From the NCBI GenBank assembly GCA_946633495.1, contig CAMPAX010000006.1, positions 1-26,292 on the forward strand: DNA of 26,292 bases. The letters are read 5' to 3'. Of the stretch, positions 15,394-21,841 are shown piece by piece. The notes beneath the pieces were generated by a model, which worked only from the letters and a program-made list of their open reading frames with translations, was not told the origin of the DNA and ran no database searches. The position numbers and the translations under genes were made by a program. Numbering within the stretch: the stretch's first letter is position 1; each line of letters begins with the position of its first letter. The stretch is from an uncultured Lachnospiraceae bacterium (GTDB lineage: Bacteria; Bacillota; Clostridia; Lachnospirales; Lachnospiraceae).

Positions 15394-16701
15394 TCAATTC
15401 CCATACTCGATCCGTTCTATTTCTCCATTCACTGCATTTATATATACAACTGCTCCGCCGCCTTTTTCATACCACACAGGCATCTCCCAAATCGGAGTAA
15501 ATACCGTACGCCCTTCTCCGGACTTAAGAGGCATATACAGCAACCTCATTGATGTTATAGAAACCTTATTTCCTTTAACACGCGAAGTATCAAATTCGTT
15601 TTGAAAATGTGTTTCAAACGCTTTCATCAATTGTTCAAATGCTAGAACGGTTGTTTCTTTTTCTTCAACCAATTCATAGCAAAATGATAAATGCGCCGCT
15701 ACGATTCCCTTGTCATTCACGTATACAACCCCACGATTATCCGGTTTTTCTCCCCACGAAGACATCCAGTCATGCGACCAGCACATTTCAAATCCATAGC
15801 CGTCAATAAAAAACATTGTGTCATCTACATTTCCCTCTCCATCCATCCGATAGTACAGTATCTGCATTTTTTCAAATCTCTCATTATCTCTATGCTTATA
15901 AGAACTAAGGGTTGTCGGAGAACATAGTGTTTTGTCATAGAATAATAATGATTTCCGAATCAGATCATCCTCCCCTGAGACAGTATGATTGCTATGATCG
16001 CCAATCAGATCCGCGATTTTTGTCTCGTTTAACCTTTCTTCCTCCCCGTGAAATGGATAGAAATAATCGTACAGCCCCTCCTCCGTAAGGGCGTCGATCC
16101 TTTTGGGGAAAAGATAAAGGTTTTTTTTATGCTCCTCCTTCGTGAAGCAAATCAATAACTGATACTCTGCACCATTGAACAATCCCTCATATGTATGCAT
16201 AAAAAAAGAAGGATTGTCGTACCATGTGCAGCACCCATCCCCTTGGCTGGTTTCATCATCAGCATACTGCTTCATCCATGCATCGCAATACCCAATGATT
16301 TCAGATGATTGATTCTCTTTCTCATTTTCCTTTATGCTTCGGATCTCTCTTCCGGTTTCTCCAAACACATGATTGACTACTTCTGTTTCATGTATTCCGG
16401 TCTCATCAATTTCATTTGCAAGAATCAACTGAACGCGATCATAATCATAAACAATGGAACCAATATAGCATTCAGCCACTATAGAACCTATGGAAAACGT
16501 TCCCTCCCAAAGAGGATCACCTTCATATTGGACGGATGGATAATCCGCAAGGCTTCCGTCCATTTGATTGGAAACCTCCTTAAGCGAAAACTCAGAACTC
16601 ACATATTCCACTGAATCATCCGCATTCTTTCCGCATCCGAATAAAACTATCGACAATATGGCGGCCAAACCAAGATAGTGTGTTTTTCTGAATATCCTCA
16701 T
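15394..16701 (-). CDS. unrecognised lipoprotein
   Basis: I do not recognise this 435-residue protein. It starts MRIFRKTHYLGLAAILS with lipobox VLFGC (Cys23), so it should be anchored to the outer face of the membrane. The rest is acidic and rich in aromatic residues and Cys, with no transmembrane segment, enzyme motif or repeat that I can name. Its size and layout recall uncharacterised Lachnospiraceae lipoprotein families (perhaps the DUF6034 type; unconfirmed). ATG at 16701 is chosen because AAGGTG lies 4 nt upstream and the signal peptide starts there; the frame is open to 16743, but that runs through the spoVG terminator. The gene looks AT-richer than its neighbours and splits the spoVG-glmU pair, suggesting acquisition by transfer. 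Confidence 0.8.
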   Translation of the reverse strand: MRIFRKTHYLGLAAILSIVLFGCGKNADDSVEYVSSEFSLKEVSNQMDGSLADYPSVQYEGDPLWEGTFSIGSIVAECYIGSIVYDYDRVQLILANEIDETGIHETEVVNHVFGETGREIRSIKENEKENQSSEIIGYCDAWMKQYADDETSQGDGCCTWYDNPSFFMHTYEGLFNGAEYQLLICFTKEEHKKNLYLFPKRIDALTEEGLYDYFYPFHGEEERLNETKIADLIGDHSNHTVSGEDDLIRKSLLFYDKTLCSPTTLSSYKHRDNERFEKMQILYYRMDGEGNVDDTMFFIDGYGFEMCWSHDWMSSWGEKPDNRGVVYVNDKGIVAAHLSFCYELVEEKETTVLAFEQLMKAFETHFQNEFDTSRVKGNKVSITSMRLLYMPLKSGEGRTVFTPIWEMPVWYEKGGGAVVYINAVNGEIERIEYGN

Positions 16702-16711
16702 TTCGCACCTT

Positions 16712-16747
16712 AAAAAAAGGTGTATATGCCACAACATATACACCTTT
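16712..16747 (-). terminator. intrinsic terminator after spoVG
   Basis: On the minus strand a perfect 13-bp stem (AAAGGTGTATATG / CATATACACCTTT) with loop TTGTGG is followed by more T residues (7-T run in total). The ribosome site and start codon of the lipoprotein gene follow within 11 bp, so the hairpin could also act as an attenuator for that gene. Confidence 0.92.
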
Positions 16748-16755
16748 ATCCTTCC

Positions 16756-16803
16756 CTAATAGTAAAGAATAACAACAAGAACAGCAATTCGCTTTCTCAT
16801 CAT
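16756..16803 (-). other. possible 15-residue leader peptide between spoVG and the terminator
   Basis: The reading frame MMRKRIAVLVVILYY runs from ATG at 16803 to TAG, preceded by AAGGTGG about 10 nt upstream. It ends 8 nt before the terminator stem. The order of small ORF, terminator, then gene with its ribosome site at the hairpin foot is that of translation-coupled attenuation. A competing reading places a weak promoter (TTGCTG, 17 bp, TACTAT) within the same bases. Chance cannot be excluded. Confidence 0.3.
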
Positions 16804-16826
16804 TTTCTCGCCCACCTTAATCCACT

Positions 16827-17102
16827 TTATACCTCATCCGGCTCCTCGAAGGATGTCTGCTCGTATTTCTCAAGGATCAGAGACTGGATCATCTCTCTGG
16901 TTCCTGAATTGATCGGATGTGCGATATCCCGATACTCTCCGTCGGAGGACTTCCGACTGGGCATCGCGATGAAGAGGCCCTTCTCGCCCTCGATCACCTT
17001 AATATCATGAATCACGAACTCGTTGTCGATGGTGATCGAAACAACTGCACGCATTTTCCCCTCTTTTGCTACTTTCCTTACTCTTACATCCGTAATCTGC
17101 AT
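16827..17102 (-). CDS. spoVG: SpoVG, RNA-binding regulatory protein
   Basis: A small conserved regulator, first known for effects on septation and sporulation in Bacillus and shown to bind nucleic acid in several Gram-positives. The 91-residue product is the usual size and carries the family signatures MQITDVRVRKV, AVVSITIDNEFVIHDIKVIEG, GLFIAMPSRKSSDGEYRDIAHPI and the C-terminal REMIQSLILEKYE helix. ATG at 17102 is chosen for AGGAGG 7 nt upstream and family match; the frame is open much further upstream without family similarity. It follows glgD by 148 bp in which I see a 12-nt palindrome (ATCTTTAAAGAT) just before the ribosome site but no clear promoter. A strong terminator follows. Confidence 0.97.
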   Translation of the reverse strand: MQITDVRVRKVAKEGKMRAVVSITIDNEFVIHDIKVIEGEKGLFIAMPSRKSSDGEYRDIAHPINSGTREMIQSLILEKYEQTSFEEPDEV

Positions 17103-17250
17103 AGTGTAACCTCCTGTATCTTTAAAGATGCAGACCACTGACACATGCATACGCCCCTTCAATGCCAGACCGTAAACCTTGTGTTCTGCACCTTCGTATG
17201 CGGATTCAATGTTAGTCTGTTTTCGCACGTCCGTCCCGGATCGTAACGTC

Positions 17251-18375
17251 TTAAATCGTATAACGGAAGCTCTTCTCAACGATGATCTTCGGCTTGGAAG
17301 CTTCCCCTGTGTGAACCGTATTGGCACGGATCGTATCTCTGGATTCGATGATACAGTTCTCCAGGTAGCAGTTGTCACCAATATGTACATCATTCAAAAT
17401 GATGGAATTCTTGATGACGCAGTTATTTCCGACATATACCTTCTTGAACAGAACGGAATTCTCAACCGTTCCGTTGATGATACAGCCGGAAGCGATAAGG
17501 CTGTTGCTTGCCACTGCTTCTCCGTTGTACTTTGCCGGCGGAAGATCTTCCACCTTTGTATATACGCCGGGCTGCTGACGGAAGAAATAATCACGGATAT
17601 CCTGCTTCAGGAAATCCATGTTGGTCCGATAGTAAGAATCTACAGAACCTACATTTCTCCAATAGCTGTCCAGACGATACGCATTGATCTTCTTGATGCT
17701 CTTGTAACGAACCAGAATATCCTTTACAAAATCGGTCCGTCCTTCTGCCGCACAGGCTTCCAAAAGCTCGATCAGCTGACGTCTGCGGATCACATAAACA
17801 CCGATAGATACCGTGCTGGTCTCCGCCACAATGGGCTTCTCCTCAAAATCCTCCACCCGATTGTTGTCACCAAGCTTTACAACACCGAAACGGCTGATAT
17901 CATCTTCGTGAGGAGCCAGATCCTTGGTCACGATGGTGATGTCCGCGCCCTTGGCGATATGATCCTCCAGAACCTTGTTGTAATCCAGCTTGTAGATACC
18001 ATCGCCGGAAGCGATCACAACATAAGGCTCATGCGCATCCTTCAGGAAATTGATGTTCTGATACAATGCATCTGCGGTACCTTTGTACCAATAGCTGTTA
18101 GTCGTTGTGATGGTAGGTGTGAAGATATATAATCCACCCTGCTTCCGTCCGAAATCCCACCATTTGGAGGAATTCAAATGCTCATTCAGGGATCTGGAAT
18201 TGTACTGTGTAAATACTGCAACCCGCTGTATATGGGAGTTGGACATGTTAGACAGTGCAAAGTCGATCGCTCTGTAGCAGCCTGCAACCGGCATAGCCGC
18301 TACCGCACGCTTTGCGGAAAGTTCTTCCATCCTGCTGCTGTTACCACCCGCTAAAATGATTCCTATCGCTCTCAT
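17251..18375 (-). CDS. glgD: glucose-1-phosphate adenylyltransferase, GlgD subunit
   Basis: Partner subunit of GlgC in the heteromeric ADP-glucose pyrophosphorylase of Firmicutes, which makes ADP-glucose for glycogen. The 374-residue product shows a nucleotidyltransferase fold with GIILAGGNSSRM, in which the Arg/Lys pattern differs from the catalytic GGxGxRL of GlgC, as expected for the GlgD type. SGDGIYKLDY replaces the GDHIYKMDY of GlgC, and YWRNVGSVDSYY is conserved. A left-handed beta-helix end holds hexapeptide-like repeats (CVIKNSIILNDVHIGDNC). It starts 2 nt after the glgC stop, with AGGTGAG as ribosome site inside the glgC end, so the two are translated from one message. Confidence 0.95.
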   Translation of the reverse strand: MRAIGIILAGGNSSRMEELSAKRAVAAMPVAGCYRAIDFALSNMSNSHIQRVAVFTQYNSRSLNEHLNSSKWWDFGRKQGGLYIFTPTITTTNSYWYKGTADALYQNINFLKDAHEPYVVIASGDGIYKLDYNKVLEDHIAKGADITIVTKDLAPHEDDISRFGVVKLGDNNRVEDFEEKPIVAETSTVSIGVYVIRRRQLIELLEACAAEGRTDFVKDILVRYKSIKKINAYRLDSYWRNVGSVDSYYRTNMDFLKQDIRDYFFRQQPGVYTKVEDLPPAKYNGEAVASNSLIASGCIINGTVENSVLFKKVYVGNNCVIKNSIILNDVHIGDNCYLENCIIESRDTIRANTVHTGEASKPKIIVEKSFRYTI

Positions 18376-18377
18376 AT

Positions 18378-19646
18378 TTACTCACCTGCCTTTATGATAC
18401 TGGATCCGCTGGCGAGGCATCCATCCGGATACTCGTCCTTCGTTGTCGGTCCGATGATCGCCGTGTTCTTTCCGATGGTCACACCATCCGGGATCACGGA
18501 TTTCTCGCCGATGGTTGCAAGTCCGAATGCATAAATATGCGGTGCGAAGTCATTCGGAGCTTCTTCGCCGATACCGATCTTTACATCGCTGCCGACTTCC
18601 ACGCCCTCCGCAAGGATCGCTTTATCCAGAACGCAGTTGTCACCGATGGTCACACTGTTCATGATGATGGAATTCTTTACGATGGTTCCCTTGCCGATCA
18701 CAACGCCGGAACCGATGACGGAATTCTCCACATCGCCGTGGATCTCCGTTCCTTCACCGATGATACTCTTGACCACCTTGCTTCCGTCCGCGATATACTG
18801 CGGCGGGAGATTGTCGCTCTTGGTATAAATGCGCCAGAACTCTTCATAAAGATTGAACTCCGGAATGATATCCACCAGCTCCATATTTGCTTCCCAGTAG
18901 GAGCCGAGGGTTCCGACATCCTTCCAGTAGCCCTTGAAATCATAGGCGCAGATCTTCTTGCCCTGCTCATGGATATGCGGAATGATATGCTTACCGAAAT
19001 CGCAGGACGGAACGTCCTTCATCTCGATCAGCGCATCCCGAAGGATCGGCCAGCTGAAGATATAGATACCCATGGAAGCCTTGTTGCTTCTCGGCTTCTC
19101 CGGTTTCTCTTCAAATTCATGGATCACGCCCTGATCATCCGTGATGACCACGCCGAACCGGCTGGCTTCTTCCATGGGAACCTGATAGGTTGCAATGGTT
19201 GCATCCGCATGCGAGGACTTATGATAGTCCAGCATTACCTCATAATCCATCTTATAAATATGGTCACCGGAAAGGATCAGTACATAATCCGGATTGTAGT
19301 ACTCCATGTACTCCAGATTCTGAAAGATCGCATTCGCCGTACCTGTATACCACTGACTGCTGCCGCTCTTTTCGTACGGCGGAAGAACCGTAACACCACC
19401 GAAATTACGGTCCAGATCCCAGGGCATACCGATCCCGATATGCTGATTCAGCCGAAGCGGCCGATACTGGGTCAGAACGCCGACGGTATCGACTCCGGAA
19501 TTGATACAGTTACTGAGCGGGAAATCTATGATCTTATATTTTCCGCCAAAAGCAACTGCCGGTTTCGCAAGCTTTGAAGTAAGGACACCTAACCGACTCC
19601 CCTGTCCTCCTGCAAGGAGCATTGCTATCATTTCCTTCTTAACCAT
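18378..19646 (-). CDS. glgC: glucose-1-phosphate adenylyltransferase, catalytic subunit
   Basis: Makes ADP-glucose from glucose-1-phosphate and ATP, the committed step of glycogen synthesis. The 422-residue product carries LLAGGQGSRLGVLT, KPAVAFGGKYKIIDFPLSNC, WYTGTANAIFQNL, SGDHIYKMDY (metal-binding Asp), EFEEKPEKP, GYWKDVGTLGSYW (sugar-phosphate site) and a C-terminal left-handed beta-helix with hexapeptide repeats. ATG at 19646 is chosen: AGGGG lies 7 nt upstream, and the in-frame TTG at 19667 would put that site inside the gene. A good promoter lies about 70 bp upstream. Downstream glgD is nearly contiguous. No other glycogen genes are in the window. Confidence 0.97.
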   Translation of the reverse strand: MVKKEMIAMLLAGGQGSRLGVLTSKLAKPAVAFGGKYKIIDFPLSNCINSGVDTVGVLTQYRPLRLNQHIGIGMPWDLDRNFGGVTVLPPYEKSGSSQWYTGTANAIFQNLEYMEYYNPDYVLILSGDHIYKMDYEVMLDYHKSSHADATIATYQVPMEEASRFGVVITDDQGVIHEFEEKPEKPRSNKASMGIYIFSWPILRDALIEMKDVPSCDFGKHIIPHIHEQGKKICAYDFKGYWKDVGTLGSYWEANMELVDIIPEFNLYEEFWRIYTKSDNLPPQYIADGSKVVKSIIGEGTEIHGDVENSVIGSGVVIGKGTIVKNSIIMNSVTIGDNCVLDKAILAEGVEVGSDVKIGIGEEAPNDFAPHIYAFGLATIGEKSVIPDGVTIGKNTAIIGPTTKDEYPDGCLASGSSIIKAGE

Positions 19647-19711
19647 AAAGTCACCCCTTTTTTGCAAGTATTTCTAGTTTATTCCCATCAAGCGACAGAA
19701 ACACCTTTCTC

Positions 19712-19740
19712 ATTATAACACGCCCCTTGAAAAATGAAAA
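19712..19740 (-). promoter_or_regulatory. sigma-A promoter for glgC-glgD
   Basis: On the minus strand TTTTCA (19735-19740), a 17-bp spacer and a perfect TATAAT (19712-19717). The start site should be near 19705, leaving a leader of about 60 nt. Confidence 0.75.
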
Positions 19741-19938
19741 CTCTTTTTTCGGCACATTTCCTAAAAGGGCAAAAAGAAACGAAATACAGTTGTACAGTTT
19801 TCCCACGCGGAAACATCTCTCTATGCCATGCCCAAAAAATGTTGCCAATTCCCGTAGTGGTATTATGTGCAATCTGCCCACGACGTGGCCTACGAACCAT
19901 TCCAAAAGCCACTTCGACCGAATGCTTCGGAATGGCGC

Positions 19939-19978
19939 AAAAAAAGGTGCGGCCCCTTCTCCCGGGTACCGCACCTTT
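19939..19978 (-). terminator. intrinsic terminator after the SPFH gene
   Basis: On the minus strand a 10-bp stem (AAAGGTGCGG / CCGCACCTTT) with a 16-nt loop is followed by a T-run of seven in total. It lies 80 bp past the SPFH stop. Confidence 0.9.
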
Positions 19979-20057
19979 CCGTAGTATTTTTACTTACCGC
20001 AATGCATTAAACGCTTTACAGATCAACCGCTTTCCGTCTTATCTGCTTTACAGAGCT

Positions 20058-21026
20058 TTACTCCTTGCCGGTCTTTACAGCCTCTGTCAACGCCGTAGCG
20101 ATACTTGTCACGCCTGCGATCTCCGTCGGCACGATCAGCTTGGTAGCCTTACCGTCAGCTGCTTTCTTGAATGCTTCCAGACTGCGGATGGTAAGCACCT
20201 CTTTGGAAGGAGCCGCTTCATTCAGCATCCGGATACCATCTGCTTCCGCCTGCTGCACCTTAATGATGGCTTCCGCATCACCTTCGGCTCTCTTGATCCG
20301 GGCTTCACGGTCCGCCTCGGCACGAAGGATCTGTGCCTGCTTCTCAGCCTCTGCCGCCAGGATCGCCGACTGCTTCTCTGCCTCTGCCTTCAGGATCTTT
20401 GCTTCCTTCTCACCTTCGGAGATCAGGACTGCCGAACGTTTCTCACCTTCCGCACGAAGGATCTGCTCACGTCTCTCACGTTCTGCCTTCATCTGCTTCT
20501 CCATGGCTTCCTGGATGGCTGCCGGAGGAATGATATTCTTCAGCTCCACACGATTGACCTTGATCCCCCAGGGATCTGTAGCCTCATCCAGTGTAGAACG
20601 CATCTTTACGTTGATGGTCTCACGAGACGTAAGTGTCTGGTCCAGCTCCAGATCACCGATGATATTACGAAGAGTGGTTGCAGTCAGATTCTCGATGGCT
20701 GCGATAGGATTCTCAACTCCGTAGCAGTAAAGCTTCGGATCTGTGATCTGGAAGAACAGGACCGTATCGATCCTCATGGTTACGTTATCCTTTGTGATCA
20801 CCGGCTGCGGCGGGAAGTCCGCCACCTGCTCCTTCAGAGAAACCACTCTTGCTACCTTATCGATGATGGGCCATTTCATATGGAAACCCACGGACCAGGT
20901 CGTCTGATAGGTACCGAATCGCTCGATGACGCAGGCGGTTGCCTGCTTTACGACACGGATCGAGCTTGCAAGCACGAGCAAAACTACAAATAATATAATG
21001 AGAATAGCAATTGTTGACGGACTCAT
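20058..21026 (-). CDS. SPFH/Band 7 (stomatin-like) membrane protein
   Basis: A membrane-anchored scaffold of the stomatin/QmcA group, thought to organise membrane domains or guard membrane protein quality; its exact task here is unknown. The 322-residue product has one N-terminal membrane segment (about residues 5-23) and an SPFH domain (about 25-190, with ACVIERFGTYQTTWSVGFH, PPQPVITKDNVTM and WGIKVNRVELKNI). A charged coiled coil (about 190-265) is built of 11-residue units such as AKILKAEAEKQ, SAILAAEAEKQ and AQILRAEADRE. AAGGGGG lies 8 nt before the ATG. NfeD-like protein is encoded just upstream, the classic partner in SPFH operons. The 178-bp gap between them holds 31-bp tandem repeats. 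A terminator follows. Confidence 0.94.
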   Translation of the reverse strand: MSPSTIAILIILFVVLLVLASSIRVVKQATACVIERFGTYQTTWSVGFHMKWPIIDKVARVVSLKEQVADFPPQPVITKDNVTMRIDTVLFFQITDPKLYCYGVENPIAAIENLTATTLRNIIGDLELDQTLTSRETINVKMRSTLDEATDPWGIKVNRVELKNIIPPAAIQEAMEKQMKAERERREQILRAEGEKRSAVLISEGEKEAKILKAEAEKQSAILAAEAEKQAQILRAEADREARIKRAEGDAEAIIKVQQAEADGIRMLNEAAPSKEVLTIRSLEAFKKAADGKATKLIVPTEIAGVTSIATALTEAVKTGKE

Positions 21027-21103
21027 AGATCATACCCCCTTATTCAAATCAGTTTCGTGTCCGCTTTTTAAACTTACCTGACACTTTATCAATTCTGTTC
21101 AGC

Positions 21104-21208
21104 ACCGCTTCTCTGCGGTGTCTTTGATTCATCGCCGCTTTCCCACGGTGTCCATCGATTCATCGATGCCGCTCTACGGCGTCCATCGATTCATCTCCGT
21201 CGCTCTAC
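21104..21208. repeat. 31-bp tandem repeats between nfeD and the SPFH gene
   Basis: Three adjacent units begin GGTGTC or GGCGTC at 21117 (30 bp), 21147 (31 bp) and 21178 (31 bp), with a further partial copy before (21104-21116) and after. The core is TCCATCGATTCATC followed by GCCGCTCTAC-like sequence. Most units contain a short CCGC...GCGG-like stem; the clearest is ACCGC-TTCTCT-GCGGT at 21104-21119. The last unit includes the nfeD stop codon. Confidence 0.85.
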
Positions 21209-21687
21209 GGCTTCGGAACCACCACCAGTTTTGTTCCTTCGATCCTTCGGATCATGACCACCGTACCCTCAGGGATCTCACTTCCGTCCTCGGATATCGC
21301 ACGCCATTCGACGTCACCGATCTTCAGCTGTCCTGTCTCATGTCCCGGTCCGATCTTCGTGATCGCCGGATAGATCTGGCCGATCAGGCTGTCAACGTTG
21401 GTGGGTGTCAAATGCTTCAGCATTTTCTTCCTGGCTAACGGCCGGAGCGCGATCAGAAGCACCAGCGAAACCACCATGAAAATGATGATCTGCCATACGA
21501 CACTTGCACCCAGGAACCCTGCCACGGAAGCCACCACGGCGCCTCCGGCAAACCAGATCGCCGTAAGCCCGACAGATGTGAGTTCGGCAACGATCATAAA
21601 GGCAAATATACCCAGCCATATCAGTCCGGCTTTTGCGGATGCACTCATGCCCGAGTTTTCCCCCGCGAGTATCAACATTCCGTACAT
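21205..21687 (-). CDS. NfeD-like membrane protein
   Basis: Partner of SPFH/stomatin proteins, placed in membrane domain organisation or quality control. The 160-residue product has three hydrophobic spans (about residues 18-110: GLIWLGIFAFMIVAELTS, IWFAGGAVVASVAGFLG and IIIFMVVSLVLLIALRPLA). The C-terminal OB-fold, about residues 110-160, has the typical DSLIGQIYPAITKIGPGHET and GQLKIGDVEWRAISEDG. It is the short NfeD form without the serine protease domain. ATG at 21687 is chosen for GGAGG 7 nt upstream; the frame is open back to 21786 through a hairpin. It lies 178 bp upstream of the SPFH gene in the same direction. No strong promoter is seen. Confidence 0.92.
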   Translation of the reverse strand: MYGMLILAGENSGMSASAKAGLIWLGIFAFMIVAELTSVGLTAIWFAGGAVVASVAGFLGASVVWQIIIFMVVSLVLLIALRPLARKKMLKHLTPTNVDSLIGQIYPAITKIGPGHETGQLKIGDVEWRAISEDGSEIPEGTVVMIRRIEGTKLVVVPKP

Positions 21688-21736
21688 GATCTCACCTCCC
21701 GTAATCATTTTCTGCCTGCCGCCTCTCAAACGAGAA

Positions 21737-21783
21737 AGGGACGGCCCAACGGCAGATTCGCATCGTGCCATGGTGCCGTCCCT
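21737..21783 (-). terminator. hairpin after the hydratase gene
   Basis: A perfect 9-bp stem (AGGGACGGC / GCCGTCCCT) with a 29-nt loop is followed on the minus strand by TTTCTCGTTT. It could end the hydratase transcript, though the T-run is broken. GGGACGG-type stems recur as small dispersed hairpins in Clostridia, in my recollection. Confidence 0.55.
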
Positions 21784-21841
21784 CATGACACGTAACTGAT
21801 GGTTCTATCGTATCATTTCAGGCAGAATCTATTGTGTCATT

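Larger units (their letters stand above)
19647..20057. other. glgC to SPFH intergenic region
   Basis: A 411-bp gap. It holds the glgC leader and promoter, then about 200 bp (19741-19938) with inverted repeats but no supported gene: CCACG-A-CGTGG at 19878-19888, and CCATTCC...GGAATGG over about 19897-19934. The terminator of the SPFH gene closes it. Short minus-strand frames here (to 107 codons) lack a ribosome site or family look. An unannotated small RNA is possible but not shown. Confidence 0.5.

Noticed and set aside
15394..16803. A macrolide-resistance operon behind the MRKR leader
   Set aside because: The downstream gene is a lipoprotein with no methyltransferase, ABC-F or efflux motifs; only the leader pattern hints at it.
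19651..19974. 107-codon and 74-codon minus-strand frames upstream of glgC
   Set aside because: They overlap the SPFH terminator or the glgC promoter, lack ribosome sites and resemble no protein.
20270..20480. 33-bp periodic DNA pattern as a repeat element
   Set aside because: It encodes the 11-residue coiled-coil units of the SPFH protein and is explained by the protein.
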